64,000 nt of DNA, from assembly GCA_965153355.1 (NCBI GenBank), contig OZ231127.1, positions 93,186,001-93,250,000 on the forward strand, given 5' to 3'. The position numbers and the translations under genes are program-made. Positions 20,785 to 51,559 of the stretch are shown here, in pieces (position 1 is the stretch's first letter; each line of letters begins with the position of its first letter). The stretch is from Flaccisagitta enflata (taxonomy: Eukaryota > Chaetognatha > Sagittoidea > Aphragmophora). The notes beneath the pieces are model-generated. The model was not told the origin of the DNA. It made no database searches and saw nothing but the letters and a program-made list of their open reading frames with translations.

Positions 20785-20880
20785 ATGATGACGATGATGA
20801 TGATGATGATGAAGATGATGATGATGATGATGATGACGATGATGATGACGATGATGCTGATGGTGGTGATTATCATAATA
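20270..20880 (+). repeat. GA-rich tract and (GAT)n microsatellites
   Basis: 20275-20420 is GAGGA-rich; 20555-20870 is mostly GAT. Long acidic or Met-rich frames here are by-products. Confidence 0.85.
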
Positions 20881-21357
20881 TGATGAAAATGTTGATGATG
20901 ATGATTTTGAGAAAGTAGCTATAGCAGTGTGCCGTCATAGTCGATCCAAACCACCAACGAAGAGGAGGAAGGAGAGGAGGAAGAGGAGGAGGAGGAAGAG
21001 TACGATGAGGTGGGGGGGGGGAGAAATGAGGTGAAGCGCATCGGCAAGGTCAATCCTAACCACCAACGAAGGCTAAGAATTGGAGCCACAGAAGCTCACA
21101 GGCCAAAAAGCTTAGGCCTCAATTTTCAAGACCTAAACAACGCTTTACCGGTTATCCACCTTTCTTTAATCCTCCACCTCCTCCTCCTCCTCCTCCTCCT
21201 CAGCCTTCTCCCCTCTTACGATCAACCATTAAAATTCCTTAATTTATTTTCTTTGAGTTGTTCAGCCAATTTCCAGATTGTTTGCATGGCTCTGGAATGT
21301 CTAATCAAGGATACAATGGCCGATCATTTCGTCCCTCTTGTCGAGTATGACCATGTA

Positions 21358-21940
21358 CTATCTAGGCGGAAAAAATCTTTCGGTACGTTGACATGCATAT
21401 CTCAGGTTAGAATCAACCAGTCATCAAAAAATTGGTGAGACAATTAAAGCCCTTCAAATTTGCAAGAGATTGACGCAAACTGCATCCCTCTAGCTCTATG
21501 CGTTTAAAAGCTATTCAACTTTGACTGAAATGCTTCAGTTGCCATTTCTACACAATCTTCTGATGATATCATATCACTCTTTTTTTAATCATTTCTAAAC
21601 GCGTTGAGCTAGACAGACGCGATTTGCGTTGCCCGGTTGCAAATTCGAAGGGCTTCATTTAAGTCACCGATTTTTCTATGATTTGATATTTCTTTTGAAA
21701 GCTGTATGTCTAAATGTAGCAAAGGAAATTTAAAAAAAAATCATGCGACAGATCTGGAAAGCCTTCACTCCTGAGTACCTCGAACAGCTTCACAAATCCC
21801 TTCCAAAACGAATGGCTGCCCTGATTCAGTCTAAGGGAGCTTACACTAATTATCAATGGATCTCTAATTGATTTGTATTCATTTTTATGGCAATGAATAC
21901 GTTTTTGGTACAGGACGAAAGATTTTTTCCGCCTAGATAG
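21358..21940. mobile_element. TA-flanked inverted-repeat element
   Basis: Ends CTATCTAGGCGGAAAAAATC and its complement, 25 bp, between TA dinucleotides. A second inner inverted pair (AAAGCCCTTCAAATTTGCAA at about 21449 and its near complement at about 21639) suggests a foldback or nested structure. Related inner sequence recurs at 35500-35735. Confidence 0.8.
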
Positions 21941-22289
21941 TATATCACTATCAGGCCCAGGGCTCAGAAGTACATTTGCGGTACTTATGCATAGAAAAAT
22001 TATTTGTTTATTTATATTTGATATCTTCTAGTTTCGTAACAGATACACCAAAAGTAACTGGCTTTGAGCCTCAGGGAGGAACCATTGAGCAATTTTTAAT
22101 GTCATTCATCAAAAAATGATATGAGAATGATATGAGAATGACATGACATGACATGACATGAGAGTGCGAAAAACAATCTTTGAAAGTTACGTTGTAATAA
22201 AGAGTCAATTATTGTCCATGTAATGTCAGTCTGTCACGTGATCCATCGGTCACACAGCCCCCATCCACGCGACATCATTTCATGACGTT

Positions 22290-22915
22290 TTATCAATAAC
22301 CATGGCAAAGAAAAAAAAGCCAGTTATTTCAATATACTCCTACGCACTCATCTTTTTTATCTACTTAAAATCCTTTTAGGTAGTAATAGTAAATCAAATC
22401 ATCTTCTCAGCAAAAAATTTCAGAACTCAAAAAAGTTTATTTTTGGGCCCATTGCATCACTTTTTGTGAAAAAACATTGGAAAGAAAAGAAGGAAAAAAA
22501 CTGTTTTTTTTCAACATTAAGAAATTCATTTTGACAACTTTTACAAAAATTGATGCTACGGGTACAAAAATTAACTTTTTTGAGTTCTGAAATTTTTTTG
22601 CTGAGTCACAAAATTGACATACTATGAACACCTGAAAAGATTTTTGAGACTGCTCAAAGAAATTAGTCCGTAAAACAATTATATGTCATCTGAAATTTAT
22701 ATGCAATTGGTGAATCATCATTCGTGTAATTATGCAAAAAATGATGCTATGGCTACAAAAATTAACTTTTTTGAGTTCTGATTTTTTTACTGAATCAAAA
22801 AATCATCTTATTACTACCAACTAAAATGATTTGAAGTTACTCCAAAAAAAAGTTTGTAGTGACATTTTGAAAATCACTGTCTTTTTTATTTTTGCCATAG
22901 TTATTCGACTGTGAT
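22290..22915. mobile_element. imperfect foldback element
   Basis: Two arms are inverted copies: CCATGGCAAAGAAAAAAAAG...GGTAGTAATAG...CAGAACTCAAAAAAG on the left, and CTTTTTTGAGTTCTG...TTACTACC...TTTTTGCCATAG on the right. An additional inverted half-copy sits at 22560-22605. Confidence 0.6.
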
Positions 22916-23448
22916 TCCATTTTCCATTTACCAAGACAGGACTTTTTACTGAGATTCATCTTTGATTCCATTTTCTTTGCCTTTTTTGAGAAAAAGAGAT
23001 TCAAAAGACACATTTATTTCGAAGTTAGAAATCGAAAGGCGCCGCGGTTCAGTTGACGTAAGAATTGATAAAACTTGGATCTTTCCGTGACGTAAGTCTC
23101 GAATAATTTCTTTCGCGCCACTGAAAATAAGTATCGAAGGGTTGGAGTTCCAATTCGGGGCTTGAACAGGCGAAAGTTGAGTCACCGCGATTCAGGTTCA
23201 GGTTCGGAGGTTAAGGACAAGACAAGGTTCGGAGGTAAAGCCTTAACTTAAGGACAAGGTGAGGCATGACATGGCGATGATGGAATGAGGACGAAGAATG
23301 ATGTGGTCCTCACTTCCTCAGAATCCGTGTATTATAAGATGCAGACAAGAAATGTGTGGTAGTTTGTTTCCCCCAGACCCTAAATCCTAAAATCGGCAAA
23401 TCAGTATGTATTTGTTTTTTTTTTTTTCTTTCGAAAAAGTAGAAGAAG

Positions 23449-23603
23449 AAACAAGGCCGGATACGCGGCCAATACCAGTCGTGAACGGGTGGGCAGGGGC
23501 GGAAATGCGATATTTCTCACTTTTCGACTCGATCACCATGACTAACGGACCAACGGACGGACGGACAAAGCCTCTTGTAGAGTCGCTAGTTCGCGGCTAA
23601 AAA
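23449..23603 (-). mobile_element. Helentron-like short element, 'GAAC' variant
   Basis: ACAAGGCCGGATACGCGGCC, AGTCGTGAACGGGTGGGCAG, short core, palindromic end AGTCGCTAGTTCGCGGCT. GAAC appears at both ends. A (GAAAAA)n tract follows at once. Confidence 0.78.
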
Positions 23604-23840
23604 GAAAAAGAAAAAGAAAAAGAAAAAGAAAAAGAAAAAGAATAAAAAGAAAAAGAGAAAGAAAAAGAAAAAGAAACAGAAAAAGAAAAAGAAAAAGAAA
23701 AAGAAAAAGAAAAAGAAAAAGAAACAAAACATGAAAATGAAAATGAAAAAGAAAAAAGAGGCCGTTTGAAAAGGGATGGAGAGATAGATAGATAAAGAGA
23801 TAGATAGATAGATAGATAGACAGATAGATAGATAGAAATT
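23598..23840 (+). repeat. (GAAAAA)n and (GATA)n microsatellites
   Basis: Six-base GAAAAA units, then GATA units from about 23780. They begin at the palindromic end of the element at 23449. Confidence 0.9.
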
Positions 23841-23931
23841 GAATAGATACAACTGAAAAAGAGGGAAAGCCCGGGAAGTCAGACAGACGAATACACTGTA
23901 AAAACCAACGATCAAACATCCTGACAAAAAG

Positions 23932-23960
23932 AACAAGCCCAATAGGGCAACGATGCGTCC
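23932..23960 (-). mobile_element. isolated 3' end, hairpin GCCC-AATA-GGGC
   Basis: AACAAGCCCAATAGGGCAACG and GATGCGTCC match the 'GATGCG' 3' end at 160-195, but with a different, fully paired hairpin. Confidence 0.55.
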
Positions 23961-24110
23961 TATGCTGAGCTCTAAGCAGAGGGAATTTTGGGGTTACTGT
24001 TGAACTAGTGGATGGACCTACGATATTTATTATGAGTTTTCATTGCCTGAACGATTATTTTACATTTCAATTTTACTGGATTACCAGCAGTGGAAATCCT
24101 TATGAAACAG

Positions 24111-24161
<51 letters not shown>

Positions 24162-24414
24162 TTTCTTTGAGCCATGAGTTCTACACTTTGATGGGTTTTG
24201 CATATTGCAGTTATTATCCAGGACAAACATCACCTCCCTTTTGAGGAATTTTTAGTTACAAATGGTTTTAAGTACTAAGCGACATAAATCAACCAGCAAA
24301 AGATGAAAACTTTTCTCTTTAAATGAAAAGGTTCATGCACATTGAGTTCTGCAGCGTATCTTTCACAGGTTTTTTGAATGGAATGCGAAAGGAATAATTT
24401 GAAAAAAAACTTAT

Positions 24415-24940
24415 CTCTGGTGGTTGGAGGGATGGGGGCAAGGTCCATACAATGACCAGAATGGCGCAGCTCTAGAGATACAAGGACGCATCTTAAAATG
24501 ATCAGGGGTGGTTGGTGAGTGATTGGAGACGGATAAGCGGGATTTTTGAGGTATGGGTCACGGACAGGCGGACGGACGGACGAACCCTCTTATAGAGATG
24601 CGAGGACGCATCTAAAAATGATCAGGGGTGGTTGGTGAATGATTGGAGATGGATAAGCGGGATTTTTGAGGTATGGGTCACGGACAGACGGACGGACGGA
24701 CGAACCCTCTTATAGAGATGCGAGGACGCATCTAAAAACAAGACCGTATACACGGCAGCATTAGTCGCGGACGGGTGGTCAGGGGCCATATTTGAGGTCA
24801 CCAGACCATTTGGGCAGGAGCAGTGAGGTCAACGAAGTAAAATCATAAAAAAAGTAAAGTGTGACGGACCAACCGACCAACCGACCGATTGACCGACCGA
24901 CGGGCAAAGCGTGTTGTAGAGTCGCGTGCACGTGACTAAA
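24415..24940 (-). mobile_element. tandem array: about three 122-bp 'GATGCG' units plus a 'GTCGCG' copy
   Basis: Palindromic ends recur at about 24473, 24594 and 24716 (AGATGCGAGGACGCATCT in the last two). Units are near identical (GATCAGGGGTGGTTGGTGA..., GGTATGGGTCACGGACAG). A full copy with ACAAGACCGTATACACGGCA follows, ending AGTCGCGTGCACGTGACT. Confidence 0.8.
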
Positions 24941-25255
24941 AAACACTAGATAGACGGAGACAGAGAGCCGAAGGCAAACAAGTCTCAGGAGATCGTCCAG
25001 CAACCAGCATATATTCTGATCTGCGGTTTGAAAAAAAAAGAAGTTTGGAAAACGACTTTTTTATCCAAAGAAAAAAAAAGATCAAGAAGAGAAAATTGAG
25101 AATGGAAGACACAAAACCAATACAAACGTTATTCTTGAGTTTGTTTGTTGTTTTCATAGGCATTAACCCAAAAACAGTGTGAATAAGAAGAGGGAGAGAG
25201 AAACAAAATCAGACTTTTCTGGTAAAAGTCACTAAGGAATTGAAAACGGCCAAAA

Positions 25256-25257
<2 letters not shown>

Positions 25258-25312
<55 letters not shown>

Positions 25313-25625
25313 GGACAGACAGGAATACAGAGGTAGACAGACAGACAGAGAGAGACAGAGAGAGAGAGACAGACAGAGAGACAGGATAATGGGGCAGACT
25401 AAGACTGACAGGTTGATGGACAATGAAGACGACTTGTTCTTGAACACAGAAGACACAGACAAACTTAGAACAGAATAACCAAGAAATAAACACGATAGAT
25501 TAGTAAGACTGAAACACTTGGAAAAGTCACATTCACAAACACAAACTGATAAAGAGAGACAGGCCGATACTCGCAGAAGTTCTCATCGGTGTGAAATGGC
25601 AATTTAAAAGCCCACCATTTGAAAA

Positions 25626-25715
<90 letters not shown>
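25258..25715 (+). repeat. (GA)n at 25258-25380 and (CT)n at 25629-25715
   Basis: Two complementary runs in opposite orientation 250 bp apart, able to pair as a large inverted repeat. Confidence 0.9.
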
Positions 25716-25719
<4 letters not shown>

Positions 25720-25904
25720 GTCTATTTTCATGGGTGTCAGTAAGTTTTTCTTTTGGCTTGCGCTTGCGTGTGTTGGTTAAAATGAGCTCAATTTGGGCGA
25801 TCGACCAAAAAGGCGTTTCCACACCTCATAATCTGGGGTAAGATTAAACCCCCAGGGTTGCTCGGGGTTGCTCGGGGTTAAACCCCAAGTAAACCCCAAG
25901 TAAT

Positions 25905-26012
25905 TTTTTTTTTAAAGTAAAAGTGTGACGGACCGATGGACCGACCGACCAGCCGACGGATGGACGGACGGACAAAGCGGGGTGTAGAGTCGCGTGCACG
26001 CAACTAAAAAAG
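25905..26012 (-). mobile_element. Helentron-like short element, 5' half
   Basis: AAGTAAAAGTGTGACGGACC, a GGACGGACGG core, then GTGTAGAGTCGCGTGCACGC. The left part is replaced by a CCCCAAGTAAA/GGGGTTGCTC repeat. Confidence 0.65.
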
Positions 26013-26530
26013 ATCCAAGCAACCGGTTCACACAATCAAGGACGCACCGTCAGTGAAGGAGACTTTGATTTCATCCTCTTTAGAACTAAGTAAATATCGC
26101 GATCTTAATCGGGGTTCTCTCTGTGGCTCGGGAGTGCCACTTCATGCTTTAAAAGACTAAGAAGGGAAAAACGAGGAAACGGCTGGGGAAAAGACAGAAA
26201 AGAGGAAGAAGGATCTGGGGAAAAGAGAGCTTAGGGACCGAAATGAAAACCACTAAGATTTGTTGTCAAGATGGATGACTAATTGATCACTTTTCGCTTC
26301 TCTTTCTAAACTTATTCTTCTTTTACTATTTTTTTTTCTTCTTTACTTTCCAGAAGGAAAATAACCGTTTTATTACTGCTGTGTGTAGTTCAAAGAACCA
26401 GGAAGTGACGACTGACAAGGTCTGGGCTTAGGCTTTAAGTTTGTGACGAGGTCTGGGAGTAAGTTCGGGGTTTGCCAAATGTGATGATGTCTGGGACTCA
26501 CGGTCAATCCCCTCCGAGTTACTTTGCTTC

Positions 26531-26768
26531 TTAGTTGAGGCCATGCAACTCTTTGAGAGGCTTTGTCGGTCCGACTGTCGGTCCGTTAGTCTCTCCGTCG
26601 GTCCGTTGGTCTGTCGGGGGTCATTGGGTTGAAAATTGGGGATACAAGCATTTTAGCATTTTTTTTTTTTGAATATGATTGAGTGTGGGGGGTGGGTTGA
26701 GGTGTAGATGGGGGTTGGATGCCCCTGCCCACCCGTCCGCATCAATATTGTGACCCCGCATCACTTGG
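26531..26768 (+). mobile_element. Helentron-like short element, 'GTTG' type, plus orientation
   Basis: AGTTGAGGCCATGCAACT opens it, then GTCGGTCCG units, TGCCCCTGCCCACCCGTCCG and CAATATTGTGACCCCGC, the reverse of the 2825 copy's left side. Confidence 0.7.
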
Positions 26769-27060
26769 GGTTTTTTTTTCAGTTTTTAACGAGGTGTTGA
26801 ATTCTGGGTTTGCCATATTTTCTCCAAGCCCAAGACATGTTGTCATCGACTGGAAATATGATTTTCCTTTTGATTTTCATCTCTGCGACCACATCATGAT
26901 ATACGGTGGTAGGTGGCGGTTATGGGTGGATAGAGTTGAGAGGGGTCGCATTTCCAAACCTTTTGACTGCCTTCCACCCCCCCCCCCACTCTATTGATGG
27001 GTTCGCATCTGACAGACTAGATGTAAGGACAAACATTAAAATCATTTCTTGTTGTTTTTT

Positions 27061-27155
27061 CCAGGAATGTTAGAGGAATCTCGTCCTCAAAGTCAAACTC
27101 TGATGATTTGCTTCTTGTCGATCGGATTGTGTCCAACAGATTGATAGAAGGCAGT
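27061..27155 (+). pseudogene. decayed copy of the first dynein exon
   Basis: After a TTTTTTCCAG acceptor, this stretch repeats the exon at 28003 (MLEESRPQSQTLMICFLSIG in place of [18 protein letters not shown]). It runs into TGA TAG at the position of the exon's GAC GGA codons. It lies about 940 bp before the functional copy and looks like a tandem exon duplication. Confidence 0.8.
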
Positions 27156-28002
27156 TTCTCCTATAAACCGGGCCGGCAAAAATTGAGTGCCTGATTGAGT
27201 TAACATTGAAAAAAATAATATAATTCAATGATAGTTGCATCTATCAGCTTGAAATTTGGGTTCTAGGCTCAAAATTTGATACTTTTTCAAGTCACACTGA
27301 AAAAATCACTTAAAGTTTTAAACTGTGTTTAATCATATGACTTTTTATGAAAAATGGTGTGACATAGTGTGACAAGGTGTTAACTCGATAGGACACTTTT
27401 ATAAAAATCAATATCTTCGGCTAGAACAGACATGAAGGTCTGAAATTTGGCATGTAACCTGGGTTATGTCTTTACTAAACAGGGGAAAAAAAGAAATTTT
27501 CCATCACACTTAAAAGTATGCTTTTTCGTGTACAGCATATTTCTATATCAAGATTGAATATTTTTTCATATTTGACAAATCAACTATGAGCAAACTTTTT
27601 CCATAGTAAATGACCACCAATCACCATGAAATTTTTGGTGTTTCTTTAGGGATAGTAATGGTACAAAAATGACCCATAGTTAGATAGGCTTGACAATTTC
27701 TTGGTGTCTTTATCATAGTAGATATGAAGTGTGACACAAGTGTGACAGGGAAAATAGGCTTATTTGGCTCTACTTTTGGCCACCTAATCTATCAAAATCT
27801 TGATTATGAAGCATGTATGTTAGACACTTGGTCCCAGGGGATGTGTCAGAACAGCTATTATTATCAACAAAATGATTGGAGGAAGAAAACTGTGTTTTTT
27901 TGCTTGCCAAATCATGTTTTTCAGCTTGCCCACTTTATAAGAGAAATTGCCAGAAAGACAATTGTATCAAACAAGTCTCTCTTTTGTTATTATTATTTCC
28001 AG

Positions 28003-46425
<18,423 letters not shown>

Positions 46426-46569
46426 GGGGCGACACAGTGTCAAACAGACCGACCCACTGGACATTCAAGAATGATTTTCATCATTGGCGTTGAAATGAAA
46501 ATCAAATCAATTTTTTTCTTCTTTCACAATTCGACTGTCTACTTGACTGTACTCTATTCCTATTCACTA

Positions 46570-46892
46570 GGCTGGTTACCTGATGGGTGAATTTGGCTCA
46601 AAATTTAAAATTCCTCCGCCATCTAACCATACAATCTAAGCGGCATTTGGGCAGTAAAACAGACAAGCAGAGGTCGGTATTTGATCAAGAAACCCGCACG
46701 GCAACACAATGGTAAAGTATATGAAAGCAATTTTATGCCCATTGTAACTCTATAGTGTTGCCGTGCGGGTTTTCTTTCCAGATACCGATCTCCGCTGGCC
46801 TCAATTCCTTTTTAAATATGACGTAGAGTGTATGGTTAGTTGGCTGAGACGTTCTGAAATTTGACCACATTTGACCCTCCAGGTAGCCGCCC
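46570..46892. mobile_element. TA-flanked foldback element (323 bp)
   Basis: The arms pair almost end to end: GGCTGGTTACCTGATGGGT against the complement of its right end, and an inner perfect pair CCCGCACGGCAACAC / GTGTTGCCGTGCGGG. TA lies on both sides. Located 145 bp after the dynein stop codon. Confidence 0.8.
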
Positions 46893-47583
46893 TACTATTC
46901 ACTTACAACTAACTTGCATTCCATGATTTAGAATCACCAATTATTGTTAACTTTATGTGCTTTGTCTTTGACACTTATATCGCAGTCGTTGATTTTATCT
47001 TTTCAAAAGATTAAAAATCTTTACAATTCAAGCATTCTTTTACTACAAATCTAATTTTCTTTTGCTAAGCTCAACATTCCAGGCCAGTCATTTTAGAGTC
47101 GCCCATGGTCAGCGATATACTCGTGGCTTTTTTCACATAATCGCAAACGAGAATACTCTTGTGTATTTCTCGCCTTGGGGCTGTTGCCAAATAGAAATCG
47201 ATGTCTCAATGAGCTTGATAACTTAGAAGAACTGATGGATGGACTGACCGACGGAAAATTTACCCAAACAGTCGCGTGCAGGCGGCTAAGATAAAATGAA
47301 AATACAAAAAATAATATCGATTCTCCCATTCTTGATTTTTTTTCCTCGGAACAAAACTCAGAAAACGATCCGCAAATGTATGAAAAAAAAAGAAAAGAAG
47401 AACACACATGAAATTAGAAAAATTAGAAAAAAGTATTAGCTAACTAAGCAAAGAAAAAGAGAGGAAGTGCTGCGGACTTTGCAGACATTCGCTGCGCTGC
47501 TGCGGGCTTAGACTCAGGTTGCATCGATTTTTTTGCTTCACCACATTTGCTGCTGCTGCCCCTTCTTCCTAACCACTAGAGTA

Positions 47584-47994
47584 CTACGCGAATAAAAAAA
47601 AAGCCGCACCCTTTAGTAGCTGAGTAGAAGAGACACAAAAAACTAATTCAAAGTTTTTTTGTTCAACTGATTTTAAAGATTTTTTGAATTTACTTTCATT
47701 CTAGACCAACCCCAGGTCTGTATCTCAAAACGTTTAGGAGATAGAGCTTGCTAAAGTGACCCTCTCTTTTGCAGAAATGCTTATTTTTCAATAGGATTGC
47801 AAGACTGAAAATGACAATGTTTTTACCCTTTTTTATGCCATTTCTAAACGAATAAAGCTAGAAATACCAGATTGGAGCCAAATGAAAGATCTCTTTGAGA
47901 TCTTCAAAATGGTCTAATATTTTGTATAAATATTTTGGAATTTAATATGATAAATTGCCATTTAAAAGTGCGGCTTTTTTATTGATTCGCGTAG
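47584..47994. mobile_element. TA-flanked MITE (411 bp)
   Basis: CTACGCGAATAAAAAAAAAG...CCGCACC on the left is inverted as GTGCGGC...ATTCGCGTAG on the right, with TA at 47582 and 47995. The right end carries a 3-nt interruption. Confidence 0.8.
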
Positions 47995-48009
47995 TACAAT
48001 CGATAGTCG

Positions 48010-48332
48010 CCTCTCCCATAATTACCCCCAGCCCCTCTTGTCCTCCTCCTCTTCCTCTCCCAAAACTACCCCCCAGCCCCTCTTGTCCTCCTCCTCTTCC
48101 TCTCCCAAAACTACCCCCCAGCCCCTCTTGTCCTCCTCCTCTTCCTCTCCCAAAACTACCCCCCAGCCCCTCTTGTCCTCCTCCTCTTCCTCTCCCAAAA
48201 CTACCCCCCAGCCCCTCTTGTCCTCCTCCTCTTCCTCTCCCAAAACTACCCCCACCCCTTCTTGTCCTCCTCTTCCTCTCCCAAAACTACCCCCCCACCC
48301 CCTCTTGTCCTCCTCCTCTTCCTCTCCCACTA
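48010..48332 (+). repeat. 46-bp minisatellite
   Basis: Seven near-identical units containing CAGCCCCTCTTGTCCTCCTC and CTCCCAAAACTACCCC. Open frames across it are by-products of the repetition. Confidence 0.9.
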
Positions 48333-48432
48333 CACACCCAACCAATCTATCCTCACTTCTCCCTCCTGATCCTCCTGTTTTCCCACCCTTACCCCATCTC
48401 TCTTCTTACCATCCTTCCTTGATTTTCATTCT

Positions 48433-48537
<105 letters not shown>

Positions 48538-48782
48538 CAACAACCACCTGTAAACAGTCCTGCTGCCCAACTCTCATCATTCAAAAGTGTAGATCATCAA
48601 CAAATCCTGCTGAAAGTCGTTTCTCGCGCGCGCAATTCGTTACTAAATCTTCTCTCTTCTTCTTTTCTTCTTTTTCATCCACCCTGATTAAAGTTAAAAT
48701 GGATGTTTCGTCATTGTATACGCAAATAAAGAGAATCCATTTACCTGTGCATGAAACTGAAGCCATCTGAGTAGCCTATAGG

Positions 48783-49304
48783 CAGGCCTTTTTTTAGTAA
48801 TTTTTTTTTTTGGCAGAGCCTTCCGGGCTCTCCCCACATAATTTCATGGAGTCCTGCAGAAAATCAAAGAGCCCGGTTAAAAGATCTTCCTTTTTCTATC
48901 AAATGATCAATGAGCCTGTACGTCCATGCATGTCCCTAGACCTAATTGCCCTATCTCAGTTTCTCACCATAATTTCTCTTTAAGGTGCGAATATTCTATT
49001 TGCAAGAATGAGACAAATACAAAATGTAAGAAAGTCTCTTTCAGTTTCAACAACCTCAACCTACAGCACCATAGCATCAAGTTGTGAACTGCCAGTGTTG
49101 CGTAATGCTTAGAAATTCTGCGAGAATTCAATCTCATTCACTCATTGATAGAAAATTGTGGGTGGAAATCCTCAATCTGTGGAGAGTCAATGAACACCAT
49201 CATGACTCATGGGGTATTTAAAGCAGATGAGCTGGAGTAGAAAATACCTAACCAAAATTGAGAGGGCAAACTGGGCTCCCGGGCATGCTCTAAAGAAAGG
49301 CCTG
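48783..49304. mobile_element. hAT-type MITE, copy 2
   Basis: The same 15-bp left TIR with one mismatch on the right (CTAAAGAAAGGCCTG). An 8-bp target duplication CCTATAGG lies at 48775-48782 and 49305-49312. Subterminal GGGCTC/GAGCCC motifs are present. Shorter than copy 1 (522 versus 841 bp). Confidence 0.92.
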
Positions 49305-49317
49305 CCTATAGGCTATA

Positions 49318-50274
49318 CAGTATGATTTTTTTCAAATGACACAAAAGATGACGACATAAATCCTAAACAAATCAACATAATCAATTTCTGAAAAAAAACG
49401 CCTGTAAAAGTAGGTTATTGCATTTATTCATGCCAAATTTCAGCATTCCAACTCAAGTAGTTTAGCCTCAATCGCTTTTTGAAGTCAAACTATGAATCAT
49501 CCAAAATAACTTTTTTTTAACTATGGCAAAAGAAAAAAAGTGAACTACTTGTTTGTCAGTGGTTAACATCCAAGCAATGAGAAAAACATAGCAAAATCTA
49601 TGACCATTTTGAAGCTCTGCGAAAGATCTTTCAAATGAGACCTTGCTGGATATCCTAGCTCTATCCGTTTAGAAATGGCATTAGAATGAAGACTAGGTAG
49701 TCAAGAATGCGGAATTTCACAACATATTTTTCATGGGTTATCTTTATTCTAACTTAAAAATCAAATGCATTGAGTCAGAAATTTGTTCTTGGTCCTATTT
49801 CAAAGAAAATTTGAAGCTCTTTAATTTGCTTATGGATAACAAGTAGCTTAGACAATCCTGAGCTGCATCATTGAAAAAAACGAAAAGACAAAAATCACTC
49901 ACTGGAAAAAAATTGAAATGATCATTTTTTTTCAATCAGTGATTTTTTTCTTCAAACCTTTGCCATTTCTAAACAAATTAAGCTACAACTACCAGCAACG
50001 TCGCGTTTTGAAGAATTTTTGCAGAGCTCTCAAACGGTCATGGATTTTCTATGGTTCAGGTCCTTGGTTAAGTCAAAATTAGCAAAACAAAGTATTTGCC
50101 TTTTTTCTTTGCCATAGGAGTATGAAGAAATTGATATCTTCACTTTAAATATAAATTGAAGCTAAACTACTTGAGACGGAATAATGAAATTTATGTTGAT
50201 TCGTTTAGGATTTATGTTGATTCGTTTAGGATTTATGTTGTCATCTTTTGTGTCATTTGAAAAAAATCATACTG
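49318..50274. mobile_element. TA-flanked long-TIR foldback element (957 bp)
   Basis: Ends CAGTATGATTTTTTTCAAAT... and its complement, bordered by TA. Further matched inverted blocks run inward (for example AACTCAAGTAGTTTAG versus CTAAACTACTTGAG). A 21-bp block (TTTATGTTGATTCGTTTAGG) is tandemly repeated near the right end. It starts six bases after the target duplication of the hAT MITE. Confidence 0.85.
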
Positions 50275-51559
50275 TAGATAATATGTTTTTAATGGGTTTT
50301 TAAACAACCCTTTTCCTAAGGATGAAAATATTTGATGCAATTTAATAAAAACTTGTTTTGGACTTTTGTAAAAAGAAATCGAAACTAAAAAAAGACAAAA
50401 AGAAGTATCAAACAAAAGGAGAATCAAGCGTCAAGCATTTGAGTTTTCAACAAACTATCGGTAACTAATTTATGGTGGAAGACTCGAGAAATAAAAATGG
50501 AGTTTTCAATAGACGATCCCAGGTGAGTAGTATTTCAATTCAAATTTCAATTACAGTTCACCGCATGACATTGCAGCTCACTGCAGTCCAGCCTGATCGA
50601 GTACACTTCAGTGTTTAACCGACTAAAGTTGATTTCAATACATTGAATTCACCAAAAATATACAGATGACTGCAGCAGATCGTATTGAGTAGTTTAACTG
50701 TTGAAGTTAGTATAAAGATCCTCATTTGCATATTGTAGTTCTTGAATGACTGCTCCATTGCTATGTCGTTGATTAGGCATGCAGTCAATTTGAGTTGGAT
50801 AAAGCACTAGAATTTATTTTGCTTTATTGTCAATCAAATAAATGAAACCTTTCGCGCTTTAAAAGACATAAACATCGTCTTAAGTTTCATAAAACCCTCC
50901 GCCAATCTGGTTAATATTGATGGACAGACCGTTAGAGAAAACCGCCGAGTCGGAATGTTCTGGTTCTTGATCCCCCCAACACGACCTAGCACAAGGACGC
51001 GCCGCTTAGACGGGTTGACTCGACGCTCAATCCCCGCAACGACGCCCCAGCTGTTATAACCTGGCCTACTTAACAAGTGACGGCGTGAAGGTGATGTGGA
51101 GTGAATTTAAGAGAACTGAGTGAACATCTGCTTTCGCCTGTGACGCGCTTGCTTGGGTAGAGAGCGCCCTGTAGAAGGCTTTGTCAATGACATGTTGCCA
51201 CGTGACTCCCACAACTCAACACGCAGTTAGTAACGCTACGCGCCGACGTTGTCACGAGTCACGCCACGCAAACCACAATTGGTTGCGCCTCGTGTCGCGT
51301 TACGCGCCGCGTTGTTGCCACGAGGTTGCTATCGCGTTTGAGTTAAAACGACGAATTGCCTTTAGTGAAACGTTTCCAACAAAACCGTCTGTGTTTGTTT
51401 TATCTCTTCATCGCGCCAACGCTCACAAAACTCATGGAAGAGCGCCCACACTGCAGAACTAACACGTCTTCCCTTCTAGTCCTTTGTCCATACTTCTGGC
51501 TCTGTACATATGTTGGCCCAGTTGATCGTAGTGCCCACGCTCAGAAGCTCATGACACTA

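Larger units (their letters stand above)
16356..28002. other. gene-poor stretch upstream of both major genes
   Basis: No exon with recognisable homology was found on either strand. The region is filled by Helentron-like copies (16847, 17472, 18225, 23449, 24415, 25905, 26531), inverted-repeat elements (21358, 22290) and microsatellites. It should hold the adaptor's promoter and possibly undetected upstream dynein exons. Confidence 0.6.

Noticed and set aside
16356-28002. Upstream dynein exons
   Set aside because: Scanned for the expected preceding AAA5/AAA6 motifs and found none convincing; either outside the window or too short to see.
51181-51462. 93-codon frame in a CpG-rich tract
   Set aside because: No motif, signal peptide or splice partner; the tract may be an old repeat or LTR remnant, but no matching second end was found.
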